A stretch of DNA of 64,000 nucleotides from the NCBI GenBank assembly GCA_002869855.2, contig NEWQ02000015.1:173696-237695 (forward strand). The letters are read 5' to 3'. Below are positions 9,416 through 17,803 of the stretch, piece after piece; the stretch's first letter is position 1; every line of letters begins with the position of its first letter. The stretch is from Nitrospira sp. CG24D (GTDB lineage Bacteria; Nitrospirota; Nitrospiria; Nitrospirales; Nitrospiraceae). The translations under genes were made by a program, and so were the position numbers. A model generated the notes under the pieces. It made no database searches and was not told where the DNA came from. It worked only from the letters and a program-made list of their open reading frames with translations.

Positions 9416-9475
9416 TCGCCCGCCTTCCAAGATACAAACCATTACTTTATCGAGCATTTCTGAAGGAGTTTAGAC

Positions 9476-11038
9476 ATGGCCAGCATCAAGCGGGCGCTGA
9501 TTAGTGTTTCAGATAAGACGGGAGTCATTGAGATGGCCAAGGGCTTGGAAGCTCTTGGAGCAGAAATTCTTTCGACGGGCGGAACGGCCAAGGCTTTGCG
9601 TGATGCAGGCGTGAAGGTCACGGATGTCGCGGCGTACACGGGTTCGCCGGAAATTCTCGATGGTCGTGTGAAAACACTCCACCCGAAGATCCATGGCGGG
9701 TTACTGGGGCGTCGTTCGGTGCCGGCCCATGTCGATCAGATGAAGCAGCACAATATCGGCCTGATCGATGTGGTGGTGGTGAATCTCTATCCTTTTGAAG
9801 CCACCATTGCAAAGCCGAATTGCCCGTTTGAAGAGGCGATTGAGAATATCGATATCGGCGGTCCGTCGATGCTGCGCTCTGCGGCGAAGAATCATGAAGA
9901 TGTGCTGGTCGTGGTCGATCCGGCGGACTATACGCGTGTGTTGGATGCGGCAAAGGCGGGGACGGCCTCGCCTGCGTTGCGTCGCGAGCTGGCCATGAAG
10001 GTGTTTCAGCACACGGCGCGCTATGACAGTCTGATTGCGGGCTATCTCGAAAAGCAGGTGCAGGGCGGGCAGGAGGGGACCGTGAAGTTCCCCAAGATCC
10101 TCTCGATGCAATTCGAGTTGGCGGAGACGTTGCGGTACGGAGAGAATCCTCACCAGCAGGGCGCGTTCTATCGCGAATTCAACTCTAATGAGCCGTCCGT
10201 CTCGCGCGGGAAAATCCTGCACGGGAAGGCGATGTCGTACAACAATTTCCTCGACGCGAATTCAGCCCTCGAACTGGCGAAAGAATATGACGAGTGCGCG
10301 GTCGCCATTATCAAGCACAACAATCCCTGCGGTGTGGCGCTGGGCTCGACGCCTGTCGAAGCCTATGTGAAGGCGCGGGCGACGGATCCGGTCTCGGCGT
10401 TCGGTGGCGTCCTGGCGTTCAACCGGCCGGTCGACCTGGCCACCGCCAAGGAAATCACCTCAACGTTCGTCGAGGTTGTCATTGCGCCGGGGTTTGCCGA
10501 GGACGCATTAGCTGAATTGAAGCGCAAGAAGGATTTGCGGTTGCTTGATGTCGGTCCGCTCACGAAAGTGAAACAGGTTGGACTCGACCTCAAAAAACTC
10601 GTCGGCGGGTTGATCGTGCAGGATCGCGATCTGGGTGTGTTGGCGGACCTTCGTACGCTGCAAGTCCCGACGGCACGCAAGCCCACGGACGAGGAATATG
10701 CGGCCTGCGCCTTCGCGTGGAAGGTCTGCAAGCATGTGAAGTCGAATGCGATCATTTACGCGACGCCGGGCCAGACCGTCGGGATCGGCGCCGGGCAAAT
10801 GAGCCGCGTCGATAGCGTGAAGCTGGCGGTGATGAAAGCGCAGATGCCGGTGAAGGGCTGCGTGATGGCCTCGGACGCGTTTTTCCCGTTCCGCGACGGT
10901 CTAGACGCGGCGGCGCAAGCCGGGATCACGGCTGTGATTCAGCCGGGCGGCTCGATTCGCGATGCCGAAATCATTAAGGCGGCGGACGAACAGGGGTTGG
11001 CGATGATTATGACTGCTATGCGCCACTTCCGCCATTGA
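9476..11038 (+). CDS. purH: bifunctional AICAR transformylase / IMP cyclohydrolase
   Basis: PurH performs the last two steps of purine synthesis in the cytoplasm: formylation of AICAR with 10-formyl-THF, then ring closure to IMP. The 520-residue length is typical. The N-terminal MGS-like cyclohydrolase domain ([12 protein letters not shown] at the start, then [14 protein letters not shown]) is followed by the transformylase domain with the conserved KHNNPCG around residues 279-285. A GAAGGAG ribosome site precedes the ATG. It stands alone rather than in a pur operon, with its own candidate promoter at 9387-9415. Confidence 0.97.
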   Translation: MASIKRALISVSDKTGVIEMAKGLEALGAEILSTGGTAKALRDAGVKVTDVAAYTGSPEILDGRVKTLHPKIHGGLLGRRSVPAHVDQMKQHNIGLIDVVVVNLYPFEATIAKPNCPFEEAIENIDIGGPSMLRSAAKNHEDVLVVVDPADYTRVLDAAKAGTASPALRRELAMKVFQHTARYDSLIAGYLEKQVQGGQEGTVKFPKILSMQFELAETLRYGENPHQQGAFYREFNSNEPSVSRGKILHGKAMSYNNFLDANSALELAKEYDECAVAIIKHNNPCGVALGSTPVEAYVKARATDPVSAFGGVLAFNRPVDLATAKEITSTFVEVVIAPGFAEDALAELKRKKDLRLLDVGPLTKVKQVGLDLKKLVGGLIVQDRDLGVLADLRTLQVPTARKPTDEEYAACAFAWKVCKHVKSNAIIYATPGQTVGIGAGQMSRVDSVKLAVMKAQMPVKGCVMASDAFFPFRDGLDAAAQAGITAVIQPGGSIRDAEIIKAADEQGLAMIMTAMRHFRH

Positions 11039-11138
11039 TCGGGATCGGCTTCTGAAAATGATCCCCTGCGTCGTTCTCGGCTCGTCAAAATCCTCAACGT
11101 ACCTACATCCGCGCATGGATGTCAGAAAGGAGGACTGT

Positions 11139-11540
11139 ATGGTGAATGTGCTAAGTCAGCGAATGCTTGTCGGTGTAGTGGCGGTGATGGGGGTGGCGGT
11201 GTCGGGCTGTGACTATTGGCCGCCTGCGCTTCAGGCCCAGGTGGAACAGCTTCGTTCCGAAGTGCAAACGGTGAATATGGAGAAGGCCCAGCTCCAGAAC
11301 CAGATCAATGATCTGTCTAAAGCGAAACAAGACCTGCAGACTCAAGTCGATGACCTGGGGCGGATGAATCGTGAAAAGACCGGAATGATCTCCAGCCTAC
11401 AGAATCAAGTGGAAGCGTTGCGCGTCAAGGCGGTCAAGGCAATGGCTCCGAAGGCCCCTGCGAAGGCGGTTGTCAAGCCCACGCCGAAACCTGCCGCCAA
11501 GGCTCCCGTGAAGAAGAAGGTTCCGGCCAAACGAACCTAG
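11139..11540 (+). CDS. coiled-coil lipoprotein with Lys/Ala/Pro-rich tail
   Basis: The 133-residue product has a lipobox VSGC (Cys24). About 65 residues of heptad-like coiled coil follow (LRSEVQTVNMEKAQLQNQ and onward). The last 40 or so residues are a strongly basic Lys/Ala/Pro tail resembling histone H1 tails or peptidoglycan-associated linkers. The overall design resembles Lpp-type lipoproteins, but no family is certain. The ATG at 11139 has a strong AAGGAGG, which excludes the longer frame to 11058. Confidence 0.8.
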   Translation: MVNVLSQRMLVGVVAVMGVAVSGCDYWPPALQAQVEQLRSEVQTVNMEKAQLQNQINDLSKAKQDLQTQVDDLGRMNREKTGMISSLQNQVEALRVKAVKAMAPKAPAKAVVKPTPKPAAKAPVKKKVPAKRT

Positions 11541-11555
11541 TTTAAAAACGTCAGC

Positions 11556-11936
11556 CTACTTCTGGCCTGAGGTGGTGCTGGATGCAGGTGCGCTGCTGGC
11601 AGATGGAGTCGACGAGCTGGTCGTTCCTCCGGAAGCCGGTGGCGCAGGTGACGCGGCGGGAGTCGGTGACGCAGACGCTGCCGGAGCCGCTGACGAATCA
11701 GCCGTTGTCGTTGCCGTGGGTGTCGGTTTGGAAGTTTCCCCGGTCGGCGGTTTCATCTTGTCTGAATAGTCCGTAATGTACCAGCCGGATCCCTTAAACA
11801 TGATTGCGGGTGCCGAAATGATCCGGCTGACGGATTTGCCGCATTTCGCGCATGTGGCGACAGCTTCGTCTTTCATGCTCTGTTTCAGCTCAAACGTATA
11901 TGAACAGTCGTGGCAGAGATACTCGTAAATAGGCAC
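11556..11936 (-). CDS. FmdB-family zinc-ribbon protein with Ser/Thr/Ala/Pro-rich tail
   Basis: The product opens with PIYEYLCHDC and carries four Cys as two CxxC pairs (C8/C11 and C29/C32), followed by the family sequence SRIISAPAIMFKGSGWY. This is the regulatory zinc-ribbon (FmdB/CxxC_CxxC_SSSS) family, whose molecular role is still unclear. The start is a GTG at 11936 with GGAGGG upstream; the residues before it in the longer frame are not conserved. The last 60 or so residues are low-complexity Thr/Ser/Ala/Pro. It lies 70 bases after the aminotransferase and may belong to that operon. Confidence 0.85.
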   Translation of the reverse strand: MPIYEYLCHDCSYTFELKQSMKDEAVATCAKCGKSVSRIISAPAIMFKGSGWYITDYSDKMKPPTGETSKPTPTATTTADSSAAPAASASPTPAASPAPPASGGTTSSSTPSASSAPASSTTSGQK

Positions 11937-12006
11937 GTGTGACCCTCCGGAATGCGTAGTCGATAATCTATTCAATAACCCTTGTTGGGCATGAGTCAAG
12001 TGGCAG

Positions 12007-13203
12007 TCATGCCGTCAGTTTTCCAAACGCGGCAGCAATACGATCCAATCCCTTCGTGATCGTGTCCATGCTGGTCGCATAGGACAATCGAATGTGATGC
12101 TGACTGCCGAATGGCTCACCGGGCACCACGGCCACATGGGCTTCCTTCAAGAGATAGTTTGCCAATGCTTGCGGTGAAGCCACCGGTCCGTTCGGTCCCG
12201 TGCCCCCCAGCACGCCGCTGATGTTGGGAAATGCGTAGAAGGCTCCTCCGGGCATCCGGCAGGACACGCCGGGAATTGTATTGAGCCTATCCACCATCAC
12301 TTTTCTTCGCCGATCGAATTCCACCACCATCATCTCCGTAAACGGTCCACCAAGCTTCAGGGCGGCGACGGCGGCTTTCTGTGAGATCGAGCAGGGATTC
12401 GACGTGCTTTGGCTCTGGATATTGGCCATGGCGGTCAGGAGCGGTTTGGGTCCGGCTGCATAGCCGATGCGCCATCCTGTCATGGCGTAGGCCTTCGAGA
12501 CTCCATTGATGACGACGGTGCGCTCGGCTACTTCAGGTCCCAGGGTGGCGATGCTGATATGCGTGGCTCCGTCATAGAGCACTTTTTCATAAATTTCATC
12601 GGAGATGATCAGAAGGTTGTGCTTCACCGCGATGGTTGCAATGGCTTCCAGTGTGCGCTTGTCGTAGGTGGCTCCCGTCGGATTGCAGGGACTATTGACG
12701 ATGATGGCCTTGGTGCGCGGGGTGACTAACTTCTGCAGTTCGTCAGGATTAATGGCATAGCCTTCGTCTTCCTTGGTTGGGAGCAGAACGGGGGTGGCAT
12801 CGTTGAGGAGCGCCTGATCGGCGTAGGAGACCCAGTAGGGTGTTGGAATAATGATCTCATCGCCGGCCTCTAAGAGGGCTTCGGCCACGTTATAGAGCGA
12901 GTGCTTGGCTCCGCACGAGACCAAAATCTGGGCTTTCTCATAGCGCAAACCTTGCTCAGCGAGAAGTTTATCGGCAATGGCTTGACGAAGCTCGTCGATG
13001 CCCGACGAAGGGGTATATTTCGTAAATCCTGCGCGAATGGCTGCTTCGGCCGCGGCCTTGACGGGTTCGGGTGTATCGAAATCAGGTTCCCCGGATGAGA
13101 AATCGACGACATCGATTCCTTGCGCAGCCATGGCTTTGGCGGTCGCGGTCATAGCCAATGTCGGAGACGGAGTAATGCGACTGACGCGTGCGGCGAGTTT
13201 CAT
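12007..13203 (-). CDS. class I/II pyridoxal-phosphate aminotransferase, probable aspartate aminotransferase
   Basis: The 398-residue protein matches the bacterial Ib-type aspartate aminotransferases: SSGEPDFDTP near the N-terminus, NSPCNPTGATY, SDEIYEKVLYDG, and the PLP-binding Lys in NGVSKAYAMTGWRIGY (about residue 236). It should interconvert aspartate and oxaloacetate with glutamate and 2-oxoglutarate, linking the TCA intermediates to amino-acid synthesis; a prephenate aminotransferase activity is known for some relatives. The ATG overlaps the coaD stop (ATGA), so it is the third gene of rsmD-coaD-aminotransferase. Confidence 0.93.
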   Translation of the reverse strand: MKLAARVSRITPSPTLAMTATAKAMAAQGIDVVDFSSGEPDFDTPEPVKAAAEAAIRAGFTKYTPSSGIDELRQAIADKLLAEQGLRYEKAQILVSCGAKHSLYNVAEALLEAGDEIIIPTPYWVSYADQALLNDATPVLLPTKEDEGYAINPDELQKLVTPRTKAIIVNSPCNPTGATYDKRTLEAIATIAVKHNLLIISDEIYEKVLYDGATHISIATLGPEVAERTVVINGVSKAYAMTGWRIGYAAGPKPLLTAMANIQSQSTSNPCSISQKAAVAALKLGGPFTEMMVVEFDRRRKVMVDRLNTIPGVSCRMPGGAFYAFPNISGVLGGTGPNGPVASPQALANYLLKEAHVAVVPGEPFGSQHHIRLSYATSMDTITKGLDRIAAAFGKLTA

Positions 13204-13688
13204 TGTTTGAGGCTCCGGATTCGTTCTTCAAGACGTCGAGCCACGTCGGGATGCAGGAATTCCGTTAACGGACCTCCGTGCTGGGCCACATCTTTGATGA
13301 TGGTGGAAGAGAGATAGGAGTATTCTTCGCTGGGCATGAGAAACACGGTCTCCACGTTCTTGGCCAGTTTCCGGTTGATGAGCGCCATCTGAAATTCATG
13401 CTCAAAGTCTGAAATGGCTCGCAGCCCTCGAATAATGGCATGGGCTCCCGATCGCGCGACATAATTAACCAGGAGGCCTTCGAAGACGGTCACGTCGACC
13501 TGGGTCAGATCCTTCATGACCAGCTTCACCATCTCCAGCCGCTCGGTCAGATTAAAGAGCGGATGCTTGGCTGGATTCGGTGCGACGGCCACGACCACTT
13601 TGTCGAAGACGCGCAAGCTGCGTGTAATGATATCGGTATGTCCGTGCGTAATCGGGTCAAAGGTACCGGGATATATACCGATTTTCAT
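13200..13688 (-). CDS. coaD: phosphopantetheine adenylyltransferase
   Basis: CoaD transfers AMP from ATP to 4'-phosphopantetheine, the penultimate step of coenzyme A synthesis. The 162-residue length fits. The nucleotidyltransferase motif YPGTFDPITHGH (with the THGH ATP-binding box at residues 14-17) and the later YLSSTIIKD are both present. Start and stop overlap rsmD and the aminotransferase by four bases each. The rsmD-coaD pairing is common across bacteria. The next CoA enzyme, CoaBC, is encoded separately in this window at about 37-38 kb. Confidence 0.97.
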   Translation of the reverse strand: MKIGIYPGTFDPITHGHTDIITRSLRVFDKVVVAVAPNPAKHPLFNLTERLEMVKLVMKDLTQVDVTVFEGLLVNYVARSGAHAIIRGLRAISDFEHEFQMALINRKLAKNVETVFLMPSEEYSYLSSTIIKDVAQHGGPLTEFLHPDVARRLEERIRSLKQ

Positions 13689-14251
13689 ACTGTGGCCTCT
13701 GCGGGAAACGAATAGATCGACAGTGCCGTGTCTCCGTATTGATAGTGCTTCTTAAATGTTGCCAAGCCGAGCCGCTCGGGAAGGGTGGATTTCGAAGCGT
13801 GTTCGACGACAAGCCAGGCATCGGGTGGCGTGAGTGTAGCATGGACGGTTTGGAAGATGTCTTCCAGTTTGTAGGCGAGGTCATAAGGAGGATCGGCGAA
13901 CACAATGTCATAGGGGCCGCTCCACAGCTCCGGCCTGGTTAGAAATTGTTTGACCGTTCTTGCTTGAACCGTGACGAGGGTGTTCATCTCACACTCCGCG
14001 ACATTGTGCCGCAAGAGTTTCAATGATTCCGCCTGCGACTCAACGGCGGTCACGTGCGCTGCTCCACGGCTGAGTGCCTCAATGCCAATCGCTCCGGTTC
14101 CCGCAAAGAGATCCAACACGCGACTGTCTGGAAGCCGGTTACCCAGGATAGAAAACAATGCTTCCCTGACTCGGTCAGAGGTGGGACGGAGTGCGGTGCC
14201 GTGCGGTCCCTGAAGGCGTCGACCCCGGTGGGATCCAGCTATAACTCGCAT
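13685..14251 (-). CDS. rsmD: 16S rRNA (guanine-966-N2)-methyltransferase
   Basis: RsmD methylates G966 of 16S rRNA using S-adenosylmethionine. The 188-residue protein has the opening MRVIAGSHRGRRLQGP, the SAM-binding DLFAGTGAIGIEALSRG (about residues 46-62) and the catalytic DPPY motif (FADPPYDL, about residue 120). It is the first gene of a three-gene operon with coaD and an aminotransferase, joined by ATGA overlaps. Confidence 0.96.
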   Translation of the reverse strand: MRVIAGSHRGRRLQGPHGTALRPTSDRVREALFSILGNRLPDSRVLDLFAGTGAIGIEALSRGAAHVTAVESQAESLKLLRHNVAECEMNTLVTVQARTVKQFLTRPELWSGPYDIVFADPPYDLAYKLEDIFQTVHATLTPPDAWLVVEHASKSTLPERLGLATFKKHYQYGDTALSIYSFPAEATV

Positions 14252-14438
14252 GTCAGTAAATACGGGACATCGTTAAGAGAGGGCGACTGTAACACAGCGT
14301 TTTTGCAGGGGTCAAGGGACGGCAGGGTGGTGAAGTGCCGGATGGAACTCAGGGGCGCGTGACGACGTGAGTTTGCCTAGAAGGAGTTTGAGGGATGGTT
14401 GGCTTTGACGGTCAATTAGGAACCCGTTATACTTCCAG

Positions 14439-14464
14439 CCGCATCCACTCCTGAGCGGATGCGG
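14439..14464. other. 8-bp hairpin in the gap between rsmD and the zinc-ribbon gene
   Basis: CCGCATCC pairs with GGATGCGG around a 10-base loop. It lies downstream of the minus-strand zinc-ribbon gene and may be its 3' structure. No T-run follows. Confidence 0.3.
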
Positions 14465-14515
14465 GAGCTATCCGATTGGGGTGATTCGATAGCCGAGTCT
14501 GATCTGGCAAAAGTG

Positions 14516-14529
14516 AGTAACCGGTTACT
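14516..14529. other. 14-bp perfect palindrome AGTAACCGGTTACT
   Basis: A perfect inverted repeat without spacer lies three bases from the stop of the small zinc-ribbon gene. It could be a dimeric regulator site or part of a 3' hairpin. No regulator is encoded nearby. Confidence 0.3.
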
Positions 14530-14531
14530 GG

Positions 14532-14705
14532 TTAGCTTGCTGACACCGGTTGGCTATCCCGGGCGGCCAGACTCTTTCTTCGATTGTTGGAAATCGTGCG
14601 ATCGATGATCGCACCGCAGTTGATGCATTTCCAGGCGTAGAAAATGAGGAAGAAGTCTGAGAACCGCTCCAACATCATCAACCCTTTACATTTCGGACAT
14701 TCCAT
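14532..14705 (-). CDS. small zinc-ribbon protein
   Basis: This 57-residue protein has two CxxC pairs, CPKC (C3/C6) and CINC (C27/C30), spaced as in a single zinc ribbon, with an aromatic stretch (FSDFFLIFYAWK) between them and a short basic tail. The ATG at 14705 has GGAGG upstream, so it is preferred to the longer frame to 14774. The function is unknown; such mini-ribbons often bind nucleic acid or protein. Confidence 0.7.
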   Translation of the reverse strand: MECPKCKGLMMLERFSDFFLIFYAWKCINCGAIIDRTISNNRRKSLAARDSQPVSAS

Positions 14706-14891
14706 CGAATCCTCCCAGGTGTCTGCGTTAATAGCTGTATGCCGAACAAAGCAAAAGCTGCACCAAATTGTCACATGTCAATATTTCAATGGTTTATCGG
14801 TTACGTATTTGTCTCCATGGGGTAAAACCTACCCCGGTGGTTCGTGCAAAATGGTGCGTGGCGTCAGATTTTTGTTCAAAGAGGGTGAATC

Positions 14892-15590
14892 ATGACGACT
14901 GACACTCACAAAGGGATCGGACAATGGCCTGCGACTGAACGTCCGAGAGAACGTCTTCTGGCCAAGGGGCCTGAGATCCTCTCGGATGCTCAATTGTTGG
15001 CGATTTTGCTGAGGACTGGACGCCGGGATTCATCTGCGGTGCAGGTCGCGATAGAGCTGCTCCATCGCGTCGGCGGGCTGGCATCGTTAGCCCGGAGTGG
15101 AATTGAAGAACTCTGTGCGATTCCGGGAATAGGCCCGGCAAAAGTTGCCCAGCTGAAGGCGGCGCTTGAATTGGGAAAGCGAGCCATGGCGATTCCCATC
15201 TCGACGGGGACAAAGATTTCATCCAGCTCGGATTTGTTTCGGCATTTCCACCCCCTGGTCCGCGATCTCAAGCACGAAATTTTTAAGGTCATCCTGCTCG
15301 ATGCGAAGAATACGGTCATGAAAGAGGTCACGGTGTCGGAGGGGAGTCTCACCTTGAGCATCGTTCATCCTCGCGAAGTGTTTGCCCTTGCGGTCCGTGA
15401 GTCCGCCGCGGGTGTGATCTTTCTGCACAATCATCCCAGCGGTGATCCGACACCGAGTATCGAAGATCGTCGATTGACGGATCGACTGGTAACGGCCGGC
15501 GAAGTGCTGGGAATTCGTGTATTGGACCACATGGTCATCGGAGACGGGCGATACGTGAGCTTTGCCGATGAAGGATGGATTAAGGTATAA
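14892..15590 (+). CDS. radC: RadC/YeeS family JAMM-domain protein
   Basis: The 232-residue protein has an N-terminal helix-hairpin-helix-like region (LCAIPGIGPAKVAQLKAALELGKR, about residues 72-96). The C-terminal JAB/MPN metal-binding domain has the motif HNHPSGDPTPSIED around residues 178-191. RadC was named for DNA repair, but its actual activity remains unsettled. The metalloprotease-type ligands (two His and an Asp) are intact. It is monocistronic in appearance, with a GAGGGTG ribosome site. Confidence 0.93.
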   Translation: MTTDTHKGIGQWPATERPRERLLAKGPEILSDAQLLAILLRTGRRDSSAVQVAIELLHRVGGLASLARSGIEELCAIPGIGPAKVAQLKAALELGKRAMAIPISTGTKISSSSDLFRHFHPLVRDLKHEIFKVILLDAKNTVMKEVTVSEGSLTLSIVHPREVFALAVRESAAGVIFLHNHPSGDPTPSIEDRRLTDRLVTAGEVLGIRVLDHMVIGDGRYVSFADEGWIKV

Positions 15591-15694
15591 GGGTGTACTC
15601 GATCAATCAGGGCGAGACGACAAACGGGCAGGGACGACAATGAGGAGGCAGATGGTCTAACAATATATGTGTCTAGCTAGAAGGAGGGTCTGCC

Positions 15695-17797
15695 ATGGGC
15701 GAGATTCGCGTAGAGTCCGTCAGGAATATCGCGTTGGTGTCCAACGTCGGCGCAGGCAAGACATCCCTCACTGAGGCTCTGCTTTACGCAAGCGGTGCCA
15801 TTCCAACCCTCGGTTCCGTACTCCAGGGCACGACGGTTTCCGATTTCGAACCGGAAGAACTCCACCATCACTGTTCCGCCAGCACCAGTCTTCTTCAGTT
15901 CACATGGAATCAGACGGCGATCACGCTCGTCGATTCTCCCGGTGCGTTGAGCCTATCGGGTGAATCGCTGTCAGCTTTGCGGGCCGTTGATGCCGTCATC
16001 ATCGTACTCAATCCAGGCGCCGGAGTCCGGACTGAGCTGGCCCGCCTCTGGCACAGAGTGAGGGAGCTGGATCTGCCCTGTCTCGTGTTCGTCAACGGGC
16101 TGGATAAGGAAGGCGCCTCGTTTGACGCCGCCTTGGATCTCTGCAAGACGCAGCAGGAGTGTGTGCCGATTCCGATGGTGCTGCCTGCTCGCTCCGGTTC
16201 CGGCTGCGAATCCGTCATCGATCTGCTGGATGAAACATTGATCCGCTCAGGGTGCTCCTCTCCAAAGGTTGAACGAGCCGCAGTTCCTCCTGAGATGGAA
16301 CAGGCGGTCAAGCATGCGCGGAAACAATTAATCGAAGCGGTTGCTGAGCGTGATGAGGGGCTGTTGAATCGTTATCTGGAACAGGGAGACTTAAGCCGGG
16401 ATCAATTAGTTGAAGGGCTCCGGAGCGATATCCTGACCCGGCAGTTTCTTCCGGTCTATGCCGGTTCTGCGCTGCGTAACGTCGGCGTCTGGTCGTTGCT
16501 CAATGCGTGTGTCTCCCTTCTGCCGTCACCTGCGGAGCGGACGGCCATTCATCCTGTGCCGGGGATTCATCCGGAAACCGGGCAGCCCTGTGAACGGAAG
16601 GGGAGCATGCAGGAGCCATTCTCCGGTCTGATCTTCAAGACGATCATTGACCCGTTCGTCGGGAGGCTCTCCTATTGCCGGGTTTTGTCAGGGACGATCC
16701 AATCGGACTCGACGGTCCTCAATGGGACGAGGCATGTCCGTGAGAAACTCGGCCATTTCTATACGATACTGGGTAAACAACACGTCGCCGTCAGTTCGGC
16801 GAAGTCGGGAGACATCGTCGCGATCGGGAAACTCAAGGATACGCAGACCGGTGACACGCTTTGTCATGAGAGTGCACCCATCTGTTATCCGGGCCTCGGG
16901 CTGCCTCGTCCGGTGTTATCGTTTGCCATCGAGGCAAAGTCCAAGTCGGAGATCGACAAAGTGAGCCTCGGTTTGCACAAGTTGATCGAGGAGGATCCGA
17001 CGCTGGAATTTGTCCGCAACCCGGAGACGAAGGATATGGTGCTCAGTGGAATGGGGCAGCTCCATATCGATCTGGCGCTGGAAAAGCTTCGCCGGAAATT
17101 CGGAGCGGAGGTCACGCTTCACACACCCAAAGTACCGTATCGGGAGACGATCAAAGCCACGTCGCAGGCGCAGGGAAAGTATAAGAAGCAAACCGGCGGC
17201 CACGGCCAGTTTGGCGATTGCTGGCTGGAAATCGCCCCTCTGGCGAGGGGCGACGGATTTGTCTTCGAGAGTCGTGTGGTCGGGGGCGCGATCCCGCGCA
17301 ACTTTATTCCGGCGATTGAGAAGGGAGTCGTGGAGGCCATGCACGAAGGCGGGCTGAGCGGGTTTCCCGTTGTGGATGTGCGCGTGACGGTCTATGACGG
17401 CTCCTTCCACTCAGTCGATTCCTCCGAGATGTCCTTCAAGATAGCCGGTTCGATGGCGTTCAAAAAGGCGATGGAGGCGGGACATCCCGTTCTTCTTGAG
17501 CCGTTGATGCTGGCCGAGATCGAGGCTCCTACGGACACCGTCGGCGCTGTCATGGGCGACATCAATGCGCGTCGGGGACGAATTGTTTTGGTGCAAGCGG
17601 ATGACCATGCCGAACAGATCAAAGCCCTCGTGCCTCTCGCGGAGTTGCTGAAGTATGCGCCGGCGCTGAACGCAATGACCGGTGGGCGGGGCAGCTATGC
17701 GATGGAGTTTGCCCGTTACGAGGAAATGCCGCGAGAACTGGCGGGAAAGATCATTGAGGAACACAAGGTTGAGCGGCATGCGGTCGCGGCACACTGA
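15695..17797 (+). CDS. EF-G-like translational GTPase paralogue with degenerate G motifs
   Basis: At 700 residues the protein has the full five-domain architecture of elongation factor G, including the domain IV/V features GGHGQFGDCW and GSMAFKKAMEAGHPVLLEP. It belongs with the EF-G-like (FusA2) group rather than the canonical factor. The P-loop reads SNVGAGKTS (residues 16-24). The G3 motif is DSPGA (80-84), where canonical EF-G has DTPGH, and the G4 motif is NGLD (134-137) instead of NKxD. The switch I Thr is also not evident. GTP hydrolysis is therefore doubtful. A strong GAAGGAGG precedes the ATG. It is not beside rpsL, rpsG or tuf. Confidence 0.88.
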   Translation: MGEIRVESVRNIALVSNVGAGKTSLTEALLYASGAIPTLGSVLQGTTVSDFEPEELHHHCSASTSLLQFTWNQTAITLVDSPGALSLSGESLSALRAVDAVIIVLNPGAGVRTELARLWHRVRELDLPCLVFVNGLDKEGASFDAALDLCKTQQECVPIPMVLPARSGSGCESVIDLLDETLIRSGCSSPKVERAAVPPEMEQAVKHARKQLIEAVAERDEGLLNRYLEQGDLSRDQLVEGLRSDILTRQFLPVYAGSALRNVGVWSLLNACVSLLPSPAERTAIHPVPGIHPETGQPCERKGSMQEPFSGLIFKTIIDPFVGRLSYCRVLSGTIQSDSTVLNGTRHVREKLGHFYTILGKQHVAVSSAKSGDIVAIGKLKDTQTGDTLCHESAPICYPGLGLPRPVLSFAIEAKSKSEIDKVSLGLHKLIEEDPTLEFVRNPETKDMVLSGMGQLHIDLALEKLRRKFGAEVTLHTPKVPYRETIKATSQAQGKYKKQTGGHGQFGDCWLEIAPLARGDGFVFESRVVGGAIPRNFIPAIEKGVVEAMHEGGLSGFPVVDVRVTVYDGSFHSVDSSEMSFKIAGSMAFKKAMEAGHPVLLEPLMLAEIEAPTDTVGAVMGDINARRGRIVLVQADDHAEQIKALVPLAELLKYAPALNAMTGGRGSYAMEFARYEEMPRELAGKIIEEHKVERHAVAAH

Positions 17798-17803
17798 AGC
17801 CGC

